DNA of 35,530 nt from the NCBI GenBank assembly GCA_019038645.1, contig JAHOYT010000056.1, positions 1-35,530 of the forward strand. The letters are read 5' to 3'. The DNA is from Bacteroidales bacterium. Its GTDB lineage: Bacteria > Bacteroidota > Bacteroidia > Bacteroidales > UBA12077. The notes beneath the pieces were generated by a model. That model did no database searches. It was not told the origin of the DNA and saw nothing but the letters and a program-made list of their open reading frames with translations. The position numbers were made by a program, and so were the translations under genes. Shown here piece by piece: positions 8,505 to 16,337 of this stretch. The stretch's first letter is position 1; the number at the start of each line of letters is the position of its first letter.

Positions 8505-11500
8505 ATGAGTAAGAAAAAAATACTTCTTATCGAAGATACTATTACAACAATTGATTTTATAACAGAGGTGCTATCCGGTGCTAATTATGATGTATTTATT
8601 TCTACTAATGGCGAACTGGCAATTGATAAAGCAGAAATTAATTTACCCGATTTAATTTTGCTGGATATATTAATGCCGAATATTGATGGATTTGAAATCT
8701 GCAAAAAGCTTAAATCAAATAATAATACAAAGGATATTCCGGTAGTTTTTATTTCGGCACTAACCGAAGCGTTCGACAAAGTGAAAGCTTTTCAATTGGG
8801 TGCTGCCGATTATATTACCAAACCTGTTAATAATGAAGAGCTGTTGGCAAGGGTTAATACACATATAGAATTAAGTAAGGCCAGAAAAAAAATTGAAGAA
8901 AGTGAAAGGGTGCTTAAAGATATAATTAAAAATCAAGGCGAAGGATTTGGAATAACAGATTCTGAAGAAAATTTCACTTTTGTAAATCCGGCTGCTGAAA
9001 AAATTTTTGGTGTACCTGAAAATACGCTTGTGGGCAGAAATCTTCAGGAATTTATTGACACAAAGCAATTCCGAAAAATAAAACAACAAACAGAAATACG
9101 AAAAACCGGAAAAATCAGCACTTATGAAATTACAATAACCAGGCCGGATAAACAAAATAGACAATTATTGATAACAGCAACTCCGGATTATGACAAAAAC
9201 AAAAATTTTCAAGGAGCAATAGGTGTTTTTAGAGATATTACTATGCGGAAAGAAACTGAAGATGCTTTGAAAAATTTAAATATAACATTAGAGCAAAGAA
9301 TTGAAGAACGTACAAAACAGTTGAGTGAATCAGAACAAAAATTCCGTGATTTATTTAATGAAAATCCGGTATCACTTTGGGAAGAAGATATTTCAGAACT
9401 TATAAAACTTTTGGATGCTAAAAAGAAGGATGGAATAACAGATTTTATAAAATATTTTGACAACAACCCCGGCTTTGTTTTTGAGTGTGCTTCGAAAATA
9501 AAAGTACTGAACATTAATCAAGCTTCATTGGATATTCATAAAGCCCCGAGCGAAGAATATTTAATGAAAAATTTAATTAAAACATTTAACGAAAGATCAG
9601 TTGAAACATTTAAAAGAGTATTAATTGCTATAGCTGAAAGGAAAAGTAGTTTTCAGGAAGAAACTGAATATCTTAATCTTAAAGGAGAAGTGTTTTTTGC
9701 TATAATACAATATTCTATAATTGAAAACTCTGAAAAGTTGTTAGTATCAATTACAGATATTAGTCAACTCAAAGAAACTGAACATGCTTTAAAAGAAAGT
9801 GAAGAAAGATTACTTGAAGCTCAGAAAATTGCACACACCGGGCACTGGGAATGGGATATTAAATCGGGTAAATTATTATGGTCGGCTGAAGTGTACAAGA
9901 TCTTTGGTGTTATACCTGAAACATTTAAAGTTTCGGTTGAAAGTTTTGAAAAGGCAATGCATCCCGATGATCTGGAGTTTTTTATTAATGAAAGAGAATT
10001 AGCACTAAATAATAAAGATTTAGTTGATATTGAACATCGAATAATAAGGCCAAACGGGGAAATACGGCATGTTATCGAGCGTTCGGTTATTGGCAGAGAT
10101 AGTTCGGGGAGTGCTATTTTTGTTCGTGGAACTATTCAGGATATTACTGACTATAAACTGGCAGAACAAAAGCTCATAGAATCAAAAAATAAAATAGAGG
10201 CAAATGAAATCAGGTTTCGCAGAATTCTAAATACTTTTTTTCATGGTGTTTATATTTGTTCTCCTGATTATTATGTAGAGTATTTAAATTTGGGTTTGGA
10301 AAAACGAGTTGGAGAAAATTCATTGGGTGAAAAATGTTATAAAGCAATATATAATTTAAATGAGAAATGTAAATGGTGTGTTTTTGATGAATTAACAACC
10401 AAAAATCATGTTACTTATAAATTAAAAAATCCTGTTGATAATAAATATTATCAGGTAAAAAATATGTTACTCGACAATGGTTCAAAACTAACCATGTTCG
10501 AAGATATAAGTAAACAGGAAAAAGCAGAAAAAGAAATACTAAAGCTTATTACTGCTGTTGAACAAAGTGCTAACATGGTAATAATAACTAATCCCGAAGG
10601 TATAATTGAATATGTAAATAAAAAATTTAGCGAAGTAACAGGTTGTACAAAAGAAGAAGTAATCGGGAAAACCCCGGCAATATTAATATCAGGAAAGCAA
10701 TCAAAGAAATTTTTTCAGAATAAGAAGAAAATAATTAAATCCGGGGGCGAATGGAAAGGCGAGTTACAGAACAAAAAAAAGAACGGGGAATTATTTTGGG
10801 TATCTGCTATTATATCTCCGATCCTGGATATTAATGGAGAAATAGTAAACTTTATTGGAATTTTAGAGGACATAACTGAGCGAAAATTACATGAAAGGAG
10901 AATGTTTAATGCAATTATTGAAACTGAAGAAACAGAACGAAAACGTTTTGCAGAAGATTTGCACGATGAGTTAGGGCCTTACCTTTCGGGCATAAAACTG
11001 TATGTAACTCAATTTACAAAAGAAAAATTAACACTAAAAGAAAGATTACAGTTAGTACAGAATTTAGATGAAATGATAGATGAATCTATTTCAATAACCA
11101 AGCTTATTTCAAATAGTCTTATGCCTAATATATTAACAAATTTTGGATATATCAGTGCACTTGAATCTTTTATTAATAAAATAAATAGTACTCAAAACTT
11201 ACATATAGATTTTATTAAACCCAAAGTAATAAAAAAAATTAACCCTACTCATGAAATTGTCATATATCGAATAATAATTGAATTGATTAACAATACTTTA
11301 AAGCATGCATATGCAGAAAAAATTGAAATAAGCATAGTTCACAACAGAAATATAAAAATTGTATATACCGATAATGGCATTGGTTTTAATCTTCAAAATA
11401 TCATGGATGAAAAAAAAGGTAATGGTTTAATTAATATTTTCAACAGGTTAAAATCAATTAATGCTCAATATACATTTAACAGTAATCCGGACATAGGAAT

Positions 11501-11528
11501 ACATTTTGCTTTTGAAATTTCTAATTAG
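8505..11528 (+). CDS. receiver-PAS-HisKA_3 sensor kinase (inverse hybrid)
   Basis: A 1007-residue cytoplasmic kinase. An N-terminal receiver (4-122) has acidic pair Glu10/Asp11, phospho-acceptor Asp54 in LILLDILMP, and the KP motif. PAS-type domains follow at ~134-248, 276-425, 436-552, 569-675 and 679-795. The fourth carries Cys611, Cys622 and Cys625. The kinase core is of the NarX/DesK HisKA_3 class: ERKRFAEDLHDELGPYLSGI with His820, then HATPase with ELINNTLKHA and DNGIGF. Such kinases normally phosphorylate NarL/LuxR regulators, and one starts 18 nt after this stop. The N-terminal receiver suggests input from the kinase just upstream, giving a His-Asp-His-Asp chain (inference). Confidence 0.92.
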   Translation: MSKKKILLIEDTITTIDFITEVLSGANYDVFISTNGELAIDKAEINLPDLILLDILMPNIDGFEICKKLKSNNNTKDIPVVFISALTEAFDKVKAFQLGAADYITKPVNNEELLARVNTHIELSKARKKIEESERVLKDIIKNQGEGFGITDSEENFTFVNPAAEKIFGVPENTLVGRNLQEFIDTKQFRKIKQQTEIRKTGKISTYEITITRPDKQNRQLLITATPDYDKNKNFQGAIGVFRDITMRKETEDALKNLNITLEQRIEERTKQLSESEQKFRDLFNENPVSLWEEDISELIKLLDAKKKDGITDFIKYFDNNPGFVFECASKIKVLNINQASLDIHKAPSEEYLMKNLIKTFNERSVETFKRVLIAIAERKSSFQEETEYLNLKGEVFFAIIQYSIIENSEKLLVSITDISQLKETEHALKESEERLLEAQKIAHTGHWEWDIKSGKLLWSAEVYKIFGVIPETFKVSVESFEKAMHPDDLEFFINERELALNNKDLVDIEHRIIRPNGEIRHVIERSVIGRDSSGSAIFVRGTIQDITDYKLAEQKLIESKNKIEANEIRFRRILNTFFHGVYICSPDYYVEYLNLGLEKRVGENSLGEKCYKAIYNLNEKCKWCVFDELTTKNHVTYKLKNPVDNKYYQVKNMLLDNGSKLTMFEDISKQEKAEKEILKLITAVEQSANMVIITNPEGIIEYVNKKFSEVTGCTKEEVIGKTPAILISGKQSKKFFQNKKKIIKSGGEWKGELQNKKKNGELFWVSAIISPILDINGEIVNFIGILEDITERKLHERRMFNAIIETEETERKRFAEDLHDELGPYLSGIKLYVTQFTKEKLTLKERLQLVQNLDEMIDESISITKLISNSLMPNILTNFGYISALESFINKINSTQNLHIDFIKPKVIKKINPTHEIVIYRIIIELINNTLKHAYAEKIEISIVHNRNIKIVYTDNGIGFNLQNIMDEKKGNGLINIFNRLKSINAQYTFNSNPDIGIHFAFEISN

Positions 11529-11546
11529 TTGAAAAACTGCATTCTA

Positions 11547-12188
11547 ATGAAAAAAATAAATATAATTGTTGCTGAAGATCATGAATTCTTTCGAAAAGGA
11601 CTTATCATGGTTTTAAATGAAATAGACTTTATTAATGTTGCAGGTGAGGCCAGTAATGGTAAAGAATTAATTGATCTATTAAAAACAACTGCTGCAGATA
11701 TAATTCTTACCGATATTAAAATGCCTGTTATGGATGGAATAGAGGCAACAAAAATTATTAAAACTCTTTATCCTGATATTAAAGTCATTGTTCTTTCTTT
11801 ACACGGAGACGAGGAATATCTTAGAAAAATGATTGAGATTGGCGTACATGGATTTATTCTGAAAAACACAAATAAGGAAGGCCTTGAAAGAGCATTAAAT
11901 TTTGTAAAAGAAGGCAAACAGTATTTCTCAGAGGAATTTTTACCGTCTTTCACAAAAAAATATTTACCTAATAGTTCAAACAACGTTGAAGTTATATTAA
12001 CAAAAAGAGAATTAGAAATATTACAACAAGTCTCTTTGGGCTTAAAAAATAAGGATATTGCTGAAAATTTTTTCATTAGTATAAAAACTGTAATTAATCA
12101 TCGAACCAATATCATGTCAAAAACAGGAACAAATAATACAGCAAGTCTTGTTAGATATGCTTTCGAAAATAAATTAGTTAAATTATAA
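11547..12188 (+). CDS. NarL/FixJ-family response regulator (LuxR-type HTH)
   Basis: A 213-residue regulator from the ATG at 11547; an in-frame TTG at 11529 is less likely. The receiver domain (1-~120) has Glu10/Asp11, Asp56 in IILTDIKMPVMDG, Ser in VIVLSLHG and Lys in GFILKNT. The C-terminal GerE/LuxR HTH (~145-210) reads LTKRELEILQQVSLGLKNKDIAENFFISIKTV in three overlapping motifs, with the usual recognition helix IKTVINHRTNIMSKTG. It is the expected partner of the HisKA_3 kinase immediately upstream. The direct repeats at 12518-12585 are candidate target sites, untested. Confidence 0.95.
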   Translation: MKKINIIVAEDHEFFRKGLIMVLNEIDFINVAGEASNGKELIDLLKTTAADIILTDIKMPVMDGIEATKIIKTLYPDIKVIVLSLHGDEEYLRKMIEIGVHGFILKNTNKEGLERALNFVKEGKQYFSEEFLPSFTKKYLPNSSNNVEVILTKRELEILQQVSLGLKNKDIAENFFISIKTVINHRTNIMSKTGTNNTASLVRYAFENKLVKL

Positions 12189-12275
12189 GTATATTTTTGT
12201 TATTAACAACAATATCACAGCATTTTTTTGATATTCTTTGTAATCAAACCTATATCGTAAATACAGTTTCTTTTT

Positions 12276-12293
12276 ATAGGAATAAATTCCTAT
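12276..12293. promoter_or_regulatory. perfect palindrome ATAGGAAT-AA-ATTCCTAT
   Basis: An 18-bp symmetric element in the gap after the NarL-type regulator gene. No T-run follows, so it is not an obvious terminator. It may be a protein-binding site or chance in AT-rich DNA. Confidence 0.25.
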
Positions 12294-12517
12294 CATCATC
12301 AATAATACTTCCTAAGAAATATCAAATTCACCCCACCTCAAAAATGATGTTTTAACCTCTTGTCTCAAGTTTGTTCAGAGTCTACTTTTGATCTTAAGAA
12401 ATTCATATAAAAATTACAAGTTTAATATAAACAAAGAGTATGATTTTAATTGTTAGTTTCCTTTCGGCCAAACAGGGTAGGTGTTTAGTTAATCAAAAAA
12501 AACAATTAACGAATGAA

Positions 12518-12585
12518 ACATTAATGCGCTAACGTACACATAAGGAGATGATTATAACATTAATGCTCTATCGTTCAAATAGGGA
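12518..12585. repeat. pair of 29-bp direct repeats upstream of the receiver/CheW/MCP genes
   Basis: Copy 1 (12518-12546) and copy 2 (12557-12585) both begin ACATTAATGC and agree at 24 of 29 positions, with a 39-bp period. They lie 65-130 bp before the receiver gene at 12650, inside a 460-bp non-coding gap (12189-12649) that otherwise shows nothing recognisable. Two closely spaced similar sites in a promoter region suggest cooperative regulator binding. Confidence 0.5.
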
Positions 12586-12649
12586 TAAACAAAAAATAAA
12601 ATAAAAACTTAACTGGCAGATATGGAGTCAGTTAGTAAATTATAAACTG

Positions 12650-13060
12650 ATGGATACTGTTATTAAAATAATTATTGTTGATGATCATGATTTTTATAGA
12701 GAGGCATTAAAATTACATTTTTCATATACAAAAAAGTATGAAGTAATTGGAGAAGCATCAAATGGGGAAGAATTTTTAAAATTATTAGAAAAAGAACTGC
12801 CGGATGTGGTGTTAATGGATATAAATATGCCTAAAATGAATGGAGAGGAAGCTACAAAACTATCTGTAAATTATTATGGTAAAGCAATGAAAATTATTGC
12901 ATTAACAATGCATGAAGAATTCGAATACCTAAAAGGAATGATTGAGGCAGGAATTTCAGGATATTTATATAAAAATAGTATGGTAGATCAATTGGAACAT
13001 GCTATAGATGTTGTAATAGGAGGGAGTTTATATTTCCAGAAAGGAAAGAATAGCCGCTAA
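12650..13060 (+). CDS. stand-alone receiver protein (NarL-type receiver without HTH)
   Basis: A 136-residue single-domain response regulator. All phosphorylation residues are present: Asp11/Asp12, Asp57 in DVVLMDINMP, Thr in IIALTMHE and Lys in GYLYKNS. The sequence is of the NarL subfamily (IIVDDHDFYREALK). It stops at the inter-domain linker (GGSLYFQKGKNSR), so the DNA-binding half is missing. It may be a CheY-like phosphoprotein derived from a NarL regulator. It opens a run of four closely spaced genes (receiver, degenerate receiver, CheW, MCP). Confidence 0.9.
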   Translation: MDTVIKIIIVDDHDFYREALKLHFSYTKKYEVIGEASNGEEFLKLLEKELPDVVLMDINMPKMNGEEATKLSVNYYGKAMKIIALTMHEEFEYLKGMIEAGISGYLYKNSMVDQLEHAIDVVIGGSLYFQKGKNSR

Positions 13061-13081
13061 CAAATATTAAGACCTAATAAA

Positions 13082-13459
13082 ATGAAAAGAAAAACTAATA
13101 TATTAATTATTGATGATCAGAAAACTCTCTTTTATCTATTACAATCCGTTTTACAAGAGGATGATTTTGATCTGAGGTTTTCAAACAACGTGTCGGGAAT
13201 AATTGATTTGATAGATAAAGACGAATTTAAGACAATCTTACTGAATGTCAAAGTAGATGGAGAAAAGGGAATGAAACTGTTTGAACAACTAAAAAGAGAT
13301 CAAAGGATTAAATCTATACCTATTATTTTGATTTTACCAAAACCTGATGTTAAAGCAATCAAATTATATCTTGAAAAAGGAGCTTGTGATTGTCTTGTAA
13401 AACCTCTCAATATGCAGGATGTCAAAAATAAAATATGTGCAGCTATAAATATGACTTAA
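13082..13459 (+). CDS. degenerate stand-alone receiver (Asp to Asn)
   Basis: A 125-residue receiver-fold protein with Asp11/Asp12 and a KPLN motif. The phospho-acceptor position is Asn55 (ILLNVKVDGEKG), encoded AAT. The usual Thr/Ser position is also hydrophobic (IIILILPKP). It should not be phosphorylated in the normal way; such pseudo-receivers generally act as protein-interaction modules. It is 21 nt after the intact receiver and 19 nt before cheW, consistent with one transcript. Confidence 0.88.
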   Translation: MKRKTNILIIDDQKTLFYLLQSVLQEDDFDLRFSNNVSGIIDLIDKDEFKTILLNVKVDGEKGMKLFEQLKRDQRIKSIPIILILPKPDVKAIKLYLEKGACDCLVKPLNMQDVKNKICAAINMT

Positions 13460-13478
13460 TATGAAAGGAAACTAAATT

Positions 13479-13982
13479 ATGGAAGAAAAATTAACACTAA
13501 ACTCTTACTTATCATTTAAGCTTGGGAAAGAAACTTTTGCATCTAATGTTAGTAAAGTTCTAAACATTTTGGAAATGATGAAAATCACAAAGGTTCCAAA
13601 ATCACCATCTTATATGAAAGGTGTAATAAACCTTAGGGGAGATGTTTTACCACTTGTCGATACAAGGTTAAAATTTGGAATGCCACAAACTGAAATATCT
13701 ACAAATACCTGTATTCTTGTATTAAATGTAGAAGTTGATGGTGAATCTATAAATATTGGAGCCCTGGTTGATTTTGTTCAGGAAGTTCTCGAACTTGGAG
13801 AATCTGACATACAGCCACCTCCCAATATCGGGAGTAAATATAAATCTGAATTCATTTACGGAATGGTTAAATCCGGTGAAGAGTTTATTATGCTACTCGA
13901 TATGGATAAGGTATTTTCTGTTGATGATATAGTTTCATTGAAAGAAGCTAATAATCAAGGCGTAAAAGAAAAAAAGGTTTAA
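13479..13982 (+). CDS. cheW: chemotaxis coupling protein CheW
   Basis: A 167-residue single CheW domain. Typical segments are FKLGKETFASNVSKVLNILE at the start, PKSPSYMKGVINLRGDVLPLVD (residues ~42-63) for the receptor/kinase interface, and FIYGMVKSGEEFIMLLDMDKVF near the end. CheW links chemoreceptors to the CheA P5 domain in membrane-proximal arrays. It lies 38 nt upstream of the chemoreceptor gene, so the two are likely partners. No cheA, cheR, cheB or cheD is present in the window, so its kinase must be elsewhere or replaced. Confidence 0.95.
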   Translation: MEEKLTLNSYLSFKLGKETFASNVSKVLNILEMMKITKVPKSPSYMKGVINLRGDVLPLVDTRLKFGMPQTEISTNTCILVLNVEVDGESINIGALVDFVQEVLELGESDIQPPPNIGSKYKSEFIYGMVKSGEEFIMLLDMDKVFSVDDIVSLKEANNQGVKEKKV

Positions 13983-14020
13983 TGATTAAATAATGAATAT
14001 TAACTTAAAAATATAATATT

Positions 14021-16057
14021 ATGAATTGGAAAAATTTAAAGCTAGGTCGTAAATTCTTTATTTCTTTTGGAACAGTTATTATTCTACTTGTGTTTGTAGC
14101 AGTGATGGCATTAAATGGAATAAACGGATTAATCAATAATACAGACGCAATTATTGAAAGGAATGATTTTCAGGCTGAATTGGATCATAAACATGTTCAG
14201 CATTTACAATGGGCATCAGAACTTAACAAATTATTAACGGATAAGAATGTTACAGAATTATCAGTTGAAACAGATCCAACAAAGTGTGCATTTGGGAAGT
14301 GGTATTATAGTGATGAAAGAAAACATGCCGAAGAAATGACTCCTGAACTTAAGCCACTGTTTGCTGCAATTGAAGAACCTCACAAGCATCTTCATGTATC
14401 GGCCATAAAGATCGGAGACGTATTTCATCAGGCTGATGAGGAAGTTAGTGCCCAGTTGAGAGATGCAAAATCAGCACATTTACTTTGGACACATAAAATT
14501 AAAGATGTACTAATTGAAAGAAGTTCACGCCTGGATGTTCAAACAGATCCTACTCAATGTCAATTTGGGAAATGGATAAATAGTGACTATGTTGAACAAC
14601 TACGAAAAGAAAATCCTGAATTAGATAATTTGTTAACAAAGATAGAAGCTCCACATAGAGAACTTCATGAAAGCGCTATTCACATTGAAGAGTTGCTTAA
14701 GGAAGGTGATTTTTCGGGGGCACACGATTATTATATTGTAAATACTGAAAATTACGCTGTTCAAACTCTTGGAATTGTAGATGAAATGGTTGCATGGAAT
14801 GATAATAACCTGAATGGCATGCATGAGGCTAATAAAATTTATAATACCGAAACATTAGCACATCTCAAAGAGGTAGGTGGCATGTTCGATAATATAATTA
14901 ATATATCTGCAGGAATTGCTTCTAATGTAAATAAATCAATGATTCAGAATGCTTTAACAACCAGAATGGGGGTTATCCTTTTTAGTTTACTAGCTACCGT
15001 TATAGCTATTATATTGGCCTTAATAATTACTAAAGGCATTGTTAATCCCGTTAGAAAAAGCGTTCAACTGGCGAATGATATAGCAAAAGGAGATTTAACT
15101 TCAAACATCGACATTGATCAGAAAGATGAGATAGGACAATTAGCCAGTGCATTGCAAATGATGACAGGTAAATTAATAGAAATTGTAACAAGTATAAAAG
15201 ATGGTTCAGAAAATATTGCAACAGCAAGTCAGCAGATGAGCTCAACATCACAGCAAATGTCGCAAGGGGCAAGTGAACAGGCGTCTTCTGCTGAAGAAGT
15301 ATCATCATCGATGGAAGAAATGGCATCAAATATTCAGCAAAATACCGATAATGCACAACAAACGGAAAAGATTGCAATTAATGCTTCCGAAGGTATAAAT
15401 AAAGGTAATGCATCAACCGAAATTTCAGTTAACGCAATGAAAAAAATTGCAGAAAAAATTACAATTGTTAATGATATTGCATTTCAAACTAATATACTTG
15501 CTTTAAATGCTGCCGTTGAAGCTGCACGTGCAGGTGAACATGGTAAAGGATTTGCCGTGGTTGCTGCTGAAGTAAGAAAGTTAGCCGAAAGAAGTAAGGT
15601 TGCTGCCGATGAAATAGATCAGCTTTCACGCGAAGGAGTGAAGGTTTCGGAAGAGGCCGGAACACAACTGGCAGAAATTGTACCTGAAATTGAGAAAACA
15701 GCAAAATTAGTTCAGGAAATAGCTGCTGCAAGTATGGAACAAAATAGTGGAGCCGATCAGGTAAATAGTGCCATACAACAACTAAACCAGGTAACTCAGC
15801 AAAACGCAGCTGCATCTGAAGAAATGGCTACCGGCTCTGAAGAACTTTCAAGTCAGGCAGAACAACTTCAGGATATAATTTCATATTTTAAAATTGATAA
15901 TGTAGAATCCCGTAAGATGCAAATTAAGGCTGTTAAGAAGAATGTAATTAATACCCATAAACCTGTTGAAAAGAAAGAAGATACATCAAAAGGAAAAGGT
16001 GTTGATTTAGAAATGTATAATGAGGCTTCAACGGATAAAGAGTATGAAAAATATTAA
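14021..16057 (+). CDS. methyl-accepting chemoreceptor with tandem periplasmic CZB zinc-binding domains
   Basis: A 678-residue transmembrane chemoreceptor. TM1 is ~12-31 and TM2 ~317-337. Two CZB-like modules lie between them. Module 1 has His61 (HLQW), Cys89 (CAFGKW), His121 and His125. Module 2 has His153 (HLLW), Cys180 (CQFGKW), His212 and His216. Each gives the 3-His/1-Cys zinc set in the same order and spacing. HAMP follows (~338-390), then the MCP signalling domain with the conserved hairpin ([20 protein letters not shown]) and Gln/Glu-rich methylation helices. There is a basic 50-residue tail. CZB domains are usually cytoplasmic, so two in the periplasmic position are unusual. Zinc, or oxidant attack on the Cys ligand, is the inferred stimulus. 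Confidence 0.95.
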   Translation: MNWKNLKLGRKFFISFGTVIILLVFVAVMALNGINGLINNTDAIIERNDFQAELDHKHVQHLQWASELNKLLTDKNVTELSVETDPTKCAFGKWYYSDERKHAEEMTPELKPLFAAIEEPHKHLHVSAIKIGDVFHQADEEVSAQLRDAKSAHLLWTHKIKDVLIERSSRLDVQTDPTQCQFGKWINSDYVEQLRKENPELDNLLTKIEAPHRELHESAIHIEELLKEGDFSGAHDYYIVNTENYAVQTLGIVDEMVAWNDNNLNGMHEANKIYNTETLAHLKEVGGMFDNIINISAGIASNVNKSMIQNALTTRMGVILFSLLATVIAIILALIITKGIVNPVRKSVQLANDIAKGDLTSNIDIDQKDEIGQLASALQMMTGKLIEIVTSIKDGSENIATASQQMSSTSQQMSQGASEQASSAEEVSSSMEEMASNIQQNTDNAQQTEKIAINASEGINKGNASTEISVNAMKKIAEKITIVNDIAFQTNILALNAAVEAARAGEHGKGFAVVAAEVRKLAERSKVAADEIDQLSREGVKVSEEAGTQLAEIVPEIEKTAKLVQEIAAASMEQNSGADQVNSAIQQLNQVTQQNAAASEEMATGSEELSSQAEQLQDIISYFKIDNVESRKMQIKAVKKNVINTHKPVEKKEDTSKGKGVDLEMYNEASTDKEYEKY

Positions 16058-16104
16058 TCAACGAAAGAAGGAATAGTTTGTTTGTTATAAAACTATATTT
16101 TAAA

Positions 16105-16171
16105 CAGCTTGAACATTATTGAATGAACTTGCCTTTATAGCCTAAAGACAGGTTTATTCAATATTAAGCTG
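16105..16171. other. long imperfect hairpin in the MCP-kinase gap
   Basis: Arms CAGCTT (16105-16110) and AAGCTG (16166-16171), then ATTGAAT (16118-16124) and ATTCAAT (16156-16162), can pair, with further pairing toward the loop. It follows the MCP stop by ~50 nt. There is no strong T-run, so it may be a processing or stability hairpin, or a weak terminator. The rest of the 280-bp gap (16058-16337) shows nothing else. Confidence 0.4.
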
Positions 16172-16337
16172 GTAATAATAATTCAGAAATAATCAATTAT
16201 TGAACATGTAAACCCAAACTGTACTTGTAAGAATTTGTCTCTTTGGCTAAAATCCTTACATTTTTCGAGAAATAAAGCCGTAAGATTAATAAAGCTAGAA
16301 TAATGATTTACTGTAATTTGATAAAAATCAATTAACT

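Noticed and set aside
9799-10002. 67-aa frame inside the second kinase
   Set aside because: It overlaps conserved PAS coding sequence in another frame and has no independent support.
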